A stretch of DNA of 58,630 bases from assembly GCA_014762625.1 (NCBI GenBank), contig JABURQ010000107.1, forward strand, positions 1-58,630, read 5' to 3'. The stretch is from Planctomycetaceae bacterium. Its GTDB lineage: Bacteria; Planctomycetota; Planctomycetia; Planctomycetales; Planctomycetaceae. Made by a program: the position numbers and the translations under genes. A model generated the notes under the pieces. It did not search any database. It was not told where the DNA came from and worked only from the letters and a program-made list of their open reading frames with translations. Below are positions 1 to 8,928 of the stretch, piece by piece (within the stretch, counting starts at the first letter, position 1; each line of letters starts with the position of its first letter).

Positions 1-288
1 TCGCGAGTCCAACTCGTTTTGAACCACAATTCACGGCAGGTTTTGAAATCGTGCTCTGCTCCGTTGCTCTCGCTCCAAGCCTCATTCGATCGACTGGTTT
101 CCGAGGCGGCCTCAGAAGAAATCTTGCGCACCCAGCCGGACGCGGCGCAGGTTGCTTTACCAGCTCCTCATCTGTTGTTGCAAACGGAACCAGACCGAGC
201 GTGGAAAGTAATTGCAGACTGGGCTCATCAAACGAGCAAAGAAAGCTCACAACAAATCTCTAAGGACCGACGCCCCCCGCGGGAATGA
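1..288 (+). CDS. alpha/beta hydrolase, C-terminal end (5' partial)
   Basis: The reading frame is already open at base 1, so the gene starts before the window and only about 95 C-terminal residues are visible. They read like the last third of an alpha/beta hydrolase fold: a hydrophobic strand (APLLSLQ) followed by DRLV, where the Asp at bases 88-90 would be the acid of the triad, and then PHLLLQ, where the His at bases 169-171 would be the catalytic base. A TrpXXIXXWA helix follows, as at the end of many lipases and peptidases of this fold. The nucleophile elbow lies outside the window, so substrate cannot be guessed. The last 29 bases overlap the convergent gene on the other strand, so the two stops cross. 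Confidence 0.6.
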   Translation, partial: SRVQLVLNHNSRQVLKSCSAPLLSLQASFDRLVSEAASEEILRTQPDAAQVALPAPHLLLQTEPDRAWKVIADWAHQTSKESSQQISKDRRPPRE

Positions 289-1462
289 TGTTCCCCGTCG
301 TCGGTTGTTGCTCTTGTAGACGGTATTGCAATCGGGGATAGAGATAACGCGCCAGCAAGGTCGCGTAGACTTCATGGCCCCGCGCGGAAAGCCACGGTTC
401 CGAGTGCAAAAATAATTCGTCCGGATTACCGACTCCTGTAAAGTCGGTCGAATTATCCAGATATTCCAAGCCGACGGAAGTGGCAAACTCCGAGAGCTGC
501 TCGAACGGTTGGCGGTTGGTATACACGACATCGGGAGCCACTCCATACTTTTTGCGAGTGGTGGGATCGCTGGTCGCCGATGAAGAAACCTGCCAGGGCG
601 CGGGCAGGACGGAGAAGATCACCCCAGTCTCCTGTTCTGCTCCGAGATTGACCAACTGCTCGACAGGTTGAAGAGTATTCTTGAGATAAGGACGCCAATC
701 AACCTGATTATCGCGAATCCAGGCGTAACGTCCGGTGGAGTGGTCGATCTGATCGATTGAGTCGTAGGTCGCTTCTGTCTTCCAACCATCTGCTTTCTGT
801 TTCAGCCAGTTGACCATGACGAACTGATCCTGAAGCTTCTTGAGTTCGGACTCTTGTCCCAGACGAGGGTTTCGACACCCCAGTGGGATGCCATGTTCGT
901 CGTGAGTGGTAAAACTGCGGACCCGATAATCATCGGCGACATCTCCCATTTCAAACGTCACGACGATCACATCAGGATCGAGGGAGCGAAGCCGATGCCG
1001 ATATTGCAGAAACGACAAGAGCGGGCAATAACCAGGAACGCCGGCATTGATGACCTCCAAGCGCTTCGGAAGATAGTCTTTCAGCATCTCTTCCAATCGC
1101 GAAGTGAAGAGCTGATCGCGGGAGAGACCGGGGCCGAACGTCATCTCATCTCCCAGGCAGAGAATGCGGATGACATCATCCGGCTTGGTCAACTCGGGCT
1201 CGGGACCGCGGAGACCGAAGGAATTCAGTGATTCGGTCGATTGTTCGTGGGTGTCGGGATTGGTCAGCGTGATCTGTCCCAGCGGTTCGAGTTGATGGTG
1301 AACCTGATGGCAGGCCACCGTCTCGATTTCCGCACGTTCGGTGAGCGGTTTTTCCGCCAGAAATGTATGAACCCTCAGCCCAACCTCGGTACAGCAAATC
1401 AAACTGATCAGCCACACGAAGGCCCAGAGAAAATTCTTGATGAAACTAAGCCGTATCTTCAT
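260..1462 (-). CDS. SGNH/GDSL-hydrolase-fold protein with degenerate catalytic residues
   Basis: About 400 residues. It has an N-terminal membrane anchor (LWAFVWLISLICC, residues about 11-25) and then an SGNH fold that presumably lies in the periplasm. The block I position reads LCLGDEMTFG where the family has GDSxTxG, so the nucleophile Ser is Glu (codon 1145-1147). Block II is present as NAGVPGY. Block III reads MGDVADD, with Asp in place of the usual Asn. The C-terminal DxxH site reads SEPWLSARGH, so Asp and His appear as Ser and Trp. Family knowledge says all of these residues are needed for esterase activity, so this is probably a non-catalytic or binding relative. An upstream GTG at 1489 is possible; ATG 1462 is preferred because the signal anchor begins there. 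Confidence 0.7.
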   Translation of the reverse strand: MKIRLSFIKNFLWAFVWLISLICCTEVGLRVHTFLAEKPLTERAEIETVACHQVHHQLEPLGQITLTNPDTHEQSTESLNSFGLRGPEPELTKPDDVIRILCLGDEMTFGPGLSRDQLFTSRLEEMLKDYLPKRLEVINAGVPGYCPLLSFLQYRHRLRSLDPDVIVVTFEMGDVADDYRVRSFTTHDEHGIPLGCRNPRLGQESELKKLQDQFVMVNWLKQKADGWKTEATYDSIDQIDHSTGRYAWIRDNQVDWRPYLKNTLQPVEQLVNLGAEQETGVIFSVLPAPWQVSSSATSDPTTRKKYGVAPDVVYTNRQPFEQLSEFATSVGLEYLDNSTDFTGVGNPDELFLHSEPWLSARGHEVYATLLARYLYPRLQYRLQEQQPTTGNIIPAGGVGP

Positions 1463-1784
1463 ACAAGGAAGACTCGTCCTTGAGGTCACCCTGGAATTGG
1501 CCGGAATCCTATTAAAACAGAGGGGTTACAGCAAGAGTGGATCGAGCAGGCAAATACGAGACTCCAGCGGAAACCTTCCTGAAATTCAAGAGAGGGGCAG
1601 CTTGGAAATCGAAATGCCGATATTTGTGTGCCCCTCAGGAGTTCTACTTTCGTATCTCACACAGATGAAATCCTATCGAAAACGGTATTTGCTCGCGAGA
1701 CCTTCTCCAGAATCGTACCCTCTCTTCGGGCACAGGGCCCTTCCGGATCGCCGTTTCGATGCGACACGTACTCTTCGACAACGT

Positions 1785-2024
1785 TCACCAACTCATCCAC
1801 GCTCCGGGACACCCCGCGCACAGCCGCAGTTGATTTGAATATACGTCGCGCAGCTGATCGTGATTCTCTTCAACGGTCTCTGGAGGAGTCGTCTCTACGT
1901 CTGAGAAATCGGAATTCGTGGATTGGCCATCGCCCCCAAATCTGACGACCATCGGCAAGGTCATTAGGATAGCGATCGTCGATAATTGAAAATGATTCCA
2001 TAGATGTCGCCTGGTTAAGATCAA
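1785..2024 (-). CDS. small membrane-anchored protein at the end of metal efflux module 1
   Basis: This 79-residue frame starts at a TTG that overlaps the TGA of the RND pump gene, an arrangement typical of translational coupling. It begins with a basic stretch and one hydrophobic helix (LSTIAILMTLPMVV), followed by an acidic, Thr/Glu-rich tail. I recognise no family. The last dozen residues look unnatural, while a different minus-strand frame stays open with coding-like codons from about 1845 to a TGA at 1657-1659. The gene may therefore be frameshifted, with the complete product running to about 1657. It could instead be a fortuitous frame. From 1463 to 1656 I see no other gene. Confidence 0.35.
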   Translation of the reverse strand: MILTRRHLWNHFQLSTIAILMTLPMVVRFGGDGQSTNSDFSDVETTPPETVEENHDQLRDVYSNQLRLCAGCPGAWMSW

Positions 2025-5000
2025 GTAGTTTGGCCCGCCAACTGCGGCGGTGAAGGTTGAGAATGATCGGCGTGTTCATCGACCAGCGGCACTTCAGTTT
2101 GAGATTCGTTCACGACGCGCTCGGCCTCTTTGATTCCAAACAACAGGAACAATGCCGGATGCACGAAGAAGTCGAGCATCGTGGAACTGATCAATCCTCC
2201 CAGGATCACCGTCGCCACCGGATAGAGAATTTCTTTCCCCGGTTCGCCGGCGGCGAGTGCCAAGGGGACGAGGCCGATTCCTGTCGTCAGAGCAGTCATC
2301 AGCACGGGCGCAAGACGTTCGAGTCCGGCGCGAACGATCATCGATTGGGTCCAGTCCTCCCCTTCATACCGGACCAAATGCAAATAATGATTCAGCAACA
2401 AAATTCCGTTGCGCGAAGCTATTCCCGTCAACGAGATGAAACCGACCATCGCCGCGATTGTGAGCGTCTGCCCCGTGAGGACCAGAGCTGCAACCGAACC
2501 AATAAAGGCCATGGGTAAGGCTGCCATGACTTGCAGCGAGAGATTGACGGAACGGAACATCGTAAACAACACGAGAAACACTCCGGTCATGGAGACGAAG
2601 AACAGGATCGTCAACATCTGCGAAGCTGACTGCTGGCTCTCGAACTGACCGCTGTATTCCACGAAATAACCGGATGGTAACGACTCGACCACCGGCCGGA
2701 CATTGTTTTGAATATCTTGAACCACATCGACGACGCCTCGGTCGGAGACGTTACACTGCACCACGATCCGACGTCGAACATTTTCGCGATTGATGGTGTT
2801 CGGGCCTCCCGAGACATACACCTTCGCTACCGACTCCAGGGGGATTTGGCCCCCTTCCGGGAGGTCGATCACAAGTCGCTTCATTCGATCGATATCCTCC
2901 CGGTAGTCCTCTTTGAGTCGAACCAGCAAATCAAAGGTTCGCTGCCCGTCTAGAACTTGCGAGACGACCTGGCCGTTCATCGCTGTTTCCACAAACTCGT
3001 TCACATCGGCGACCGTCAAGCCGTTCAGCAGAAGTTGATCGCGATTGATCTCGATTCTCAATTGAGGAATGATCACCTGAGGTTCCACCAACAGGTCCGT
3101 CACCCCCGGCACCGTCTCCATCTCGGCTTTGAACTGCTCGGCTTTTTGTCTCAGAATATCTAGATCGTCGCCGTAGATTTTGATTCCGATCTGAGCTTTC
3201 ACCCCGGAGAGCATGTGCGAAATCAGGTGAGCAATCGGCTGTTCGACCGCGGTGACGATACCGGGAATATCCTCCATGGCGTGTCGAATTTCTTCGAGTT
3301 GATCCTCGCGGGATCGCGGAGAATCGGGGTCGAGTTCGAGGATCATCTCGCTCATATTGACCCCTTCGGCGTGTTCGTCGAGTTCCGCTCGCCCCGTTCT
3401 TCTGACGAAGCCCACGATGTCGGTAATCTCCATCAGTTTCTCTTCGACTGTCCCGGCGATCTCATTCGAAGTCGTGAGTGAGGTTCCCGGAGGCAAGACG
3501 ACATTTAATTGCACGGATCCTTCATTAAACGGGGGGAGAAAGTCGCGATCCAGATTCAGGACGAACAGCCCCGCGAACGCCACAGCGATCGTCGTGAGTG
3601 TGAGATTCAGTCGCGGAAAGCTGAGGCTGAAGCGGATCACTTTTTGTCCGCCCCATTTCAAACACCGCAAAAAGAGTCCGTCGCGTTCCTCATGAGATTC
3701 CCCTTCGGTGTACGAGGAAGGTTTTCCCAACAACCAATACGAAAGCACAGGCGTGACTGTGAGTGAGACCAGCAATGAAGAAAGGATCGAAACGATGTAG
3801 GCCACTCCCAACGGCGCGAATAAGCGTCCTTCCATGCCTGAGAGACCAAACAGCGGAATAAACACCAGGATCACAATAATCGTCCCGAAGACGATGGAGT
3901 TACGAACTTCCACGCTGGCTTGAAACACAACCAGCAGAGGATGCTTCGGTGCCCCCGCCGCTCGGTTCTCCTTGAGACGCCGAAAAATATTTTCGATATC
4001 CACGATCGCGTCGTCCACGAGTTCGCCGATCGCCACCGCCAGTCCCCCCAAAGTCATGGTGTTGATGGAGAGTCCGAAGAAGTGAAAGACGATCGCAGTC
4101 ATAACGATCGAGAGTGGGATCGCGGTCAACGTGATCATAGTCACGCGAAAATTCATCAGGAAGAGGAACAGGATAATCACCACCAGTGCTCCGCCGTCCC
4201 GAAGCGCCTCAATGACGTTCTCGACCGCCCGATCGATGAAGGATTTTTGTGAGTAGACAGGCACAATCCGAATATCCTCGCCCAGAGTTTCCTGGAGATC
4301 TTCGACAGCCTCCATGATTTCTTCCGTGACGACGACAGTATCGGCGTTCGGCTGCTTATTGATGGTCAACACGACGGCATCGCCACCTGAGAATGTTCCG
4401 TTACCTTCCCGCAGAAAGGCAGAACTGTCGCCCCGTTTGACTTGAGGGCCTTCCTGAATATGAGCAATTTCCGCGAGCGCGACCGGTCTTCCTTCCCGGA
4501 TCGTCACCACAACCTTCTCAAGATCTTCCACGGTTTGAACCCGACCGAGTGCTCTGACCAGAAGCTCGTTGGGGCCTTGTTGGTCGAGGTATCCTCCAGT
4601 GTCGTTTCGGTTACTTTCACTGACGGCTTGTTTCACTTCGTGCAACGTGACTCCATAGCGCAACATCGCGTCAGGATCGATGAGCACCTGAAACTGTTTC
4701 CGCCCGCCTCCCATCGTGAAAATCTGAGACACGCCCGGAATGGTCAATAACCGTTGTCGAACGATCCAATCGGCTTTCGTGCGTAAGTCGAGAGGGCTGA
4801 CATCAGGATCATCACTCCACATTCCCAGCATCAGAATTTGGCCCATAATGGATGAGATCGGCGCAAGAGTCGGCTTGATTCCGGTGGGGAGTCGATCAGA
4901 CACCAGTTGCAGGCGTTCGGCGACGATTTGACGGTCGTCGTAGATGTCCGTCCCCCATTCGAATTCGACATAAATCACCGAAATCCCTACGCCGGACGAA

Positions 5001-5251
5001 CTGCGGACATCCATCACTCCATTCGCTCCGTTGAGCGTTGTTTCGATGGGGAACGTAATGAGGGTTTCGACCTCTTCCGGAGCTAGACCGGGAGCTTCCG
5101 TCATAACCACAACACGCGGTCGATTCAGATTGGGAAAGACATCGATCGGCATTTGCGATGCTTTCCAGGAACCATATCCCGTGAAAAACAGCGCAACGGC
5201 AATAATTAACAAACGCTGTCTCAGCGCAAATCGGATGACTGCATTTAACAT
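2021..5251 (-). CDS. heavy-metal efflux RND permease, CzcA/CusA family
   Basis: A 1076-residue inner-membrane proton antiporter of the resistance-nodulation-division superfamily, of usual length. The start follows an AGGAGGG site. The N-terminal helix leads into SQMPIDVFPNLNRPRVVV, and the central membrane helix carries the metal-RND signature GELVDDAIVDIENIF (Asp 413/414 and the following Glu, the proton-relay residues). The porter domains and the second six-helix block follow. The periplasmic position that reads YMP in copper CusA reads FLPPFNEG here, and the other two CusA methionines are not evident. That argues against copper and for another cation such as zinc, cobalt, nickel or cadmium, though the exact ion is inference. 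It is the third gene of module 1, nine bases after the adaptor gene. No outer-membrane CzcC/TolC gene is adjacent. Confidence 0.9.
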   Translation of the reverse strand: MLNAVIRFALRQRLLIIAVALFFTGYGSWKASQMPIDVFPNLNRPRVVVMTEAPGLAPEEVETLITFPIETTLNGANGVMDVRSSSGVGISVIYVEFEWGTDIYDDRQIVAERLQLVSDRLPTGIKPTLAPISSIMGQILMLGMWSDDPDVSPLDLRTKADWIVRQRLLTIPGVSQIFTMGGGRKQFQVLIDPDAMLRYGVTLHEVKQAVSESNRNDTGGYLDQQGPNELLVRALGRVQTVEDLEKVVVTIREGRPVALAEIAHIQEGPQVKRGDSSAFLREGNGTFSGGDAVVLTINKQPNADTVVVTEEIMEAVEDLQETLGEDIRIVPVYSQKSFIDRAVENVIEALRDGGALVVIILFLFLMNFRVTMITLTAIPLSIVMTAIVFHFFGLSINTMTLGGLAVAIGELVDDAIVDIENIFRRLKENRAAGAPKHPLLVVFQASVEVRNSIVFGTIIVILVFIPLFGLSGMEGRLFAPLGVAYIVSILSSLLVSLTVTPVLSYWLLGKPSSYTEGESHEERDGLFLRCLKWGGQKVIRFSLSFPRLNLTLTTIAVAFAGLFVLNLDRDFLPPFNEGSVQLNVVLPPGTSLTTSNEIAGTVEEKLMEITDIVGFVRRTGRAELDEHAEGVNMSEMILELDPDSPRSREDQLEEIRHAMEDIPGIVTAVEQPIAHLISHMLSGVKAQIGIKIYGDDLDILRQKAEQFKAEMETVPGVTDLLVEPQVIIPQLRIEINRDQLLLNGLTVADVNEFVETAMNGQVVSQVLDGQRTFDLLVRLKEDYREDIDRMKRLVIDLPEGGQIPLESVAKVYVSGGPNTINRENVRRRIVVQCNVSDRGVVDVVQDIQNNVRPVVESLPSGYFVEYSGQFESQQSASQMLTILFFVSMTGVFLVLFTMFRSVNLSLQVMAALPMAFIGSVAALVLTGQTLTIAAMVGFISLTGIASRNGILLLNHYLHLVRYEGEDWTQSMIVRAGLERLAPVLMTALTTGIGLVPLALAAGEPGKEILYPVATVILGGLISSTMLDFFVHPALFLLFGIKEAERVVNESQTEVPLVDEHADHSQPSPPQLAGQTT

Positions 5252-5260
5252 AATACCCTC

Positions 5261-6724
5261 CTAGTGTGAGTGGCCGGCATGCGGATCGACTCCACCCCCG
5301 GATTTGTTCTTGAGGGCCATTTGCATCTGATGCGCGCCTCGTCGCGCGACAATATCGCCTGGAAACAAAGAACCATCATTCTCAATCACGGCTGAACGCT
5401 GGTCTTTGTATTTCACATGCACGGGAATTCTGTCGAAATGCTCTCCATTCTGCTGAAACACGAATGATTCAGCCCCTTCCTGGGTAACGGCATCGACCGG
5501 GAGGACGAATTGATTTTTCCACTCTTCGATGGGAACCAGAAGTTGTAGTCGCTGCCCCGGACGATATTTCCACGAAAGAAATCGCTGTCCTTGGGAATTC
5601 GCTTCGTCTCGAACGATTTTGTTGGGAAGATCCACGAAGAATGAGAGAGTTCGGGAGTTCTGGTCAACACGGTTCGCGATATAAGCGAACGGCAGGTTTT
5701 CCACTTCCTGATAACCATCGGTGCTTTCAAACAATGCCGTCACCGTCCAGTTTCGTCGGGCTGCCTCCGTAACCGCGTTCGCGTCACGCTCAAATGCTCG
5801 CCCCTCGATGAACAGTTGCCCTAAGTCAACCAGTTCGCAAAGCGATTGTCCCGCCTGGACAGATTGTCCTTTCTTCACGTGCAAGTCCTGAATCACAAGC
5901 GGAGAGTAAGGCTCTTCCGAGTGTGAGACCTGCACGACCTTGCGTCCTGTCAGCTTGAATTCCTCTTCACCGTGACTGTCAGTCGACGGGGCGAATATCT
6001 GTAGCGACTTGAGTAAACTTCGAGTCTTAGCCACTTGCTCGATCTGTTCGTCGCTCAGTCCATGTAGCCTCAGGGATTCGCGTTGGGCGTTAATCAGGGC
6101 CGTCAACTTGTCGATGGCATATTCGCGTTCGAGAACGAGCTTGCGGGCAACCGCCCCCGAACTGACAACTCCTTCGAGACGGTTCAGTTCGCGTTTTTCG
6201 ACATCCAGTTCACCGAGCGTTCGAACAAATTCCGTTTGTGTTTTGACGAGATCCTCGTGTGTCAAACGTAATTCAAACAGTAACGTTCCCGGCTGGACCG
6301 CTTCTCCCGACACGGAATGCACATGGGTTACGGTCCCAGTGAGTGGAGTCGAGACTTCAATCCGCGTTCGTCCGGGACGTTCGACAATCACTGACGGAAT
6401 CGAGATTGTTTTTTGAAAAGTCTGGAGTTGAATCGGCTGCAAATACTCGGAAGTCAGGCCGATATTCAATCTTGCCTGATTGGAGAGTGCCAGTGAACTC
6501 GACTCGTCGTGTGCGTGACCGTCGCCATGGTCATGTTCGGCATCGTGATCGTGGCTGGCATGATCGTCTTCAGCAACAGAGCGGCTTGACTCAACCGTCC
6601 CTGAAATCCAATCTGTGAGCGGCAACCACCAGAGATTCCGAGTGAACACTGCGGTAGCAACCACCAGACAAACGAAGGCGGGAAAACCCCATTGCGTCAT
6701 CAGTTGTTTGATTTTGGAAAACAT
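5261..6724 (-). CDS. His-rich RND efflux adaptor (membrane fusion protein, CzcB/CusB type)
   Basis: A 487-residue periplasmic adaptor linking the pump to an outer-membrane channel. It has one N-terminal membrane helix, then a histidine/aspartate-rich segment (residues about 53-76, with DHDAEHDHGDGHAHDE) typical of metal-binding adaptors. A beta-barrel/lipoyl/coiled-coil core follows, with the lipoyl halves around SGEAVQPGTLLFEL and VKKGQSVQAGQSLCEL. The C-terminus ends in a second short His cluster (DPHAGHSH). A GAGGAG ribosome site precedes ATG 6724. Transcription would run from the His/Cys-rich gene at 7331 through this gene into the pump. The two His clusters probably capture divalent metal in the periplasm and hand it to the pump; that role is inferred. 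Confidence 0.88.
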   Translation of the reverse strand: MFSKIKQLMTQWGFPAFVCLVVATAVFTRNLWWLPLTDWISGTVESSRSVAEDDHASHDHDAEHDHGDGHAHDESSSLALSNQARLNIGLTSEYLQPIQLQTFQKTISIPSVIVERPGRTRIEVSTPLTGTVTHVHSVSGEAVQPGTLLFELRLTHEDLVKTQTEFVRTLGELDVEKRELNRLEGVVSSGAVARKLVLEREYAIDKLTALINAQRESLRLHGLSDEQIEQVAKTRSLLKSLQIFAPSTDSHGEEEFKLTGRKVVQVSHSEEPYSPLVIQDLHVKKGQSVQAGQSLCELVDLGQLFIEGRAFERDANAVTEAARRNWTVTALFESTDGYQEVENLPFAYIANRVDQNSRTLSFFVDLPNKIVRDEANSQGQRFLSWKYRPGQRLQLLVPIEEWKNQFVLPVDAVTQEGAESFVFQQNGEHFDRIPVHVKYKDQRSAVIENDGSLFPGDIVARRGAHQMQMALKNKSGGGVDPHAGHSH

Positions 6725-6866
6725 GAGTAAACTCCTCGCGCAGCCCCGATCGGGGCGCGAATCGCGGGTGAATGATGAATCTCATCAACAGTCCAAGTGA
6801 GCGTTATGAATTGCTCGAGGGAGATTCAATCGAGCAGACGCGATCGAAATCGCGTTGGAATCGTGG

Positions 6867-7331
6867 TTAAAGCAGCCACGACTGAAAGAGCGCGCAATGC
6901 TGTTGCGCGGAGGAGATCCCAATATTGCTAGCGACCCCACAGGCTGGAATGAGGAATTTTCTCCCCGAATCGAGTTCAGCAACGTCTTGACTTGCGGAGA
7001 CGAAGAGAACTTGTGCGTGAGAGAGAGCAGTGAGATCGAGCGAGATCGTTTTCAGATACACACAACCCACGGTCCCGCAATGCTGAGTATGATTGCAAGG
7101 CTCTGGGGCATGAGAATCATCGTCCTGACTTTCGAGGTGATGATGCCCGTCATGATCGTGTGCACAATGTTCCGAAGCAGGATCACATTGAGTGATTTCA
7201 CTCGACGAGCCCGAACCGAGACACTCAGAATGATCGTGATGCCAGCAGCACCCCACCACTGTATGCCACAGCATCGTCAGGCAAGTCAGAATGGAGATTG
7301 TGTAGGCAAACATAGTGTTTTGCTGGGCCAA
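6867..7331 (-). CDS. exported His/Cys-rich protein leading metal efflux module 1
   Basis: 154 residues with an N-terminal hydrophobic segment (YTISILTCLTMLWHTVV) that should act as a signal or anchor. Next is a dense His/Cys/Asp region (CCWHHDHSEC, HCAHDHDGHHHLE, CNHTQHC), then a less biased half ending in LFQSWLL. I know no named family. Its composition and its place as first gene before adaptor and pump suggest a periplasmic metal buffer or sensor. The Cys-rich protein at 35343-35804 has the same length, the same position in its operon and a near-identical C-terminal tail (LFCSWLI). An AT-rich stretch just upstream offers TTGATA (7371-7366) and TACTGA (7348-7343) 17 bases apart, a weak promoter candidate that would leave almost no leader. 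No ribosome site is obvious. Confidence 0.65.
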   Translation of the reverse strand: MAQQNTMFAYTISILTCLTMLWHTVVGCCWHHDHSECLGSGSSSEITQCDPASEHCAHDHDGHHHLESQDDDSHAPEPCNHTQHCGTVGCVYLKTISLDLTALSHAQVLFVSASQDVAELDSGRKFLIPACGVASNIGISSAQQHCALFQSWLL

Positions 7332-7543
7332 AAGTGGTGAAGTCAGTAAATCCTTATATTTTTTATATCAAGATATTTCGGCGATTCGGTCAAGCCTAGT
7401 TGACTTTTTACGCATATTTACCAGATTCTGGATAGCAATTGACGAAAGACGTTTCACTACGATCGCGGACTCAGAGCTTGTTTTTAGGAGGCTTTTCTCG
7501 ACCAGTATCATATTTGAAGCCAGACCCCATAGGCCCACTTTGT

Positions 7544-8734
7544 TCATCGATTGGCTTGACGGATTCTGGCCAGAATGACGCGATTGTTGTCACCTTTTCG
7601 CTGTCCGTGGCTGACACGCCCCTCGGCCACAGTCACCCAGACTTCCTCGTCATTGATGTGACAGACTCCGGAATTCCCCAGTGTGGCATGGTTTTCCGGA
7701 ACCAGAATCTGTTCCAACTCTTTAAGAACGACCATTCTCTCAGAATCGACTTCCCCAATGAACAAGGGGGCACGATGCCGCATGATATGATCGTTGTCAG
7801 CTCCGCGACGTGTATAAATGAGATACAAATGCTTGCCAATGATGGCCCAATGTTGCTGCGTGTTGTAACTCCCGAGCGACGAGCCGTCGTTAAACATCCA
7901 TGGTATCTGCTCAGAATAGGTGAGTCCATCTTCGCTTTTCGAGACCCACGCCCCATCATCCGCCCGCATCGTCAGGAAATAATGATCGTCAAATTGTGCG
8001 ATTGACGGTTCGTACAATCCTCGATTCGTCGGAACAGAGTGCTCCGAGCCATGCTCAAGATACGTCAGCGTTTCTCCGTCAAAACGGCAGCGGGCGACAA
8101 TCGTCACGTATATACGTCGAGACTCGCTCCGTTGATATCGAATCGGCAACAGAATCTCTCCGTTCGGCAAATCGACTCTTTGATGGCAACCAGCGTTAGG
8201 AGCGATGATCGGCTGATTCGAATGATCCCGCTCCGGGAGCCTGAGCGTTTGTAAAACCCCGCATTTTCCTGTTTCGGGGTCGAGAACGGCGTAGGAGACC
8301 TGTTCGCGCAGGATGTTTTCTTTGGTCCCGCCGGCAAAATTGAATGTTTTTCCGGTTATGAGAATTTTCCCGCTGGGGGCATGACATTGAGGACAGAGAT
8401 CCCCGGCAACCACTTCGTATCCATCTGCCCGCCGTTCGCGTTTCAATTCCGGAATCACTCGCGGAGTGGCCCATGATTGCCCCCGATCCTTGCTGACGGA
8501 CAAATAAATGTCGTGATACCCATGCGATCCGACTTTTGCCGTTCGCGACATCGTCGTCACACAATACTTCGGAGCGACAAAAGCAGTCCTCGCTTGCGTC
8601 CAGTCCCATTTCGAATCTCCTTTCACAATCACCGATCTTTCAATCGATAAACGAGTCTGCCCCGAGCTCGAAGCAGGGACGGACATAATTACAATCAATG
8701 TGAAGCATATGAAGTGTCGAAATATTCGAATCAT
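7544..8734 (-). CDS. exported sialidase-like (BNR/Asp-box) beta-propeller protein
   Basis: 396 residues with a signal peptide (ICFTLIVIMSVPASSSGQ) and a six-bladed sialidase-type propeller. One clear Asp-box (SVSKDRGQSW, residues 79-88) supports the assignment, and a second, looser repeat (VSKSEDGLTYSEQIPW) lies in the C-terminal half. The family includes exo-sialidases and other glycan-acting or glycan-binding enzymes. I do not see a full arginine triad that would prove neuraminidase activity. Planctomycetes carry many secreted propellers of this kind, generally thought to handle algal or animal polysaccharides. The gene stands alone, divergent from the DUF2071 gene and separated from metal module 1 by about 210 bases in which I see no gene. 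Confidence 0.75.
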   Translation of the reverse strand: MIRIFRHFICFTLIVIMSVPASSSGQTRLSIERSVIVKGDSKWDWTQARTAFVAPKYCVTTMSRTAKVGSHGYHDIYLSVSKDRGQSWATPRVIPELKRERRADGYEVVAGDLCPQCHAPSGKILITGKTFNFAGGTKENILREQVSYAVLDPETGKCGVLQTLRLPERDHSNQPIIAPNAGCHQRVDLPNGEILLPIRYQRSESRRIYVTIVARCRFDGETLTYLEHGSEHSVPTNRGLYEPSIAQFDDHYFLTMRADDGAWVSKSEDGLTYSEQIPWMFNDGSSLGSYNTQQHWAIIGKHLYLIYTRRGADNDHIMRHRAPLFIGEVDSERMVVLKELEQILVPENHATLGNSGVCHINDEEVWVTVAEGRVSHGQRKGDNNRVILARIRQANR

Positions 8735-8928
8735 TGCTTAAAACTCCCCGCAGAAGACCTCTGGAATTTCTCCAGCAGACTCCAAACCCAATGACAAGGC
8801 AAGATATTCTTTCAAAACCCCATCAGGTTTCACATCTCACTGAATGGAACAGTGCGTCTACGATGTATCTTCGAGAGCCCGTATAATCTGGTGGTCACAT
8901 TTTCTGAACGCGGCTACAGTTCAGCGGC

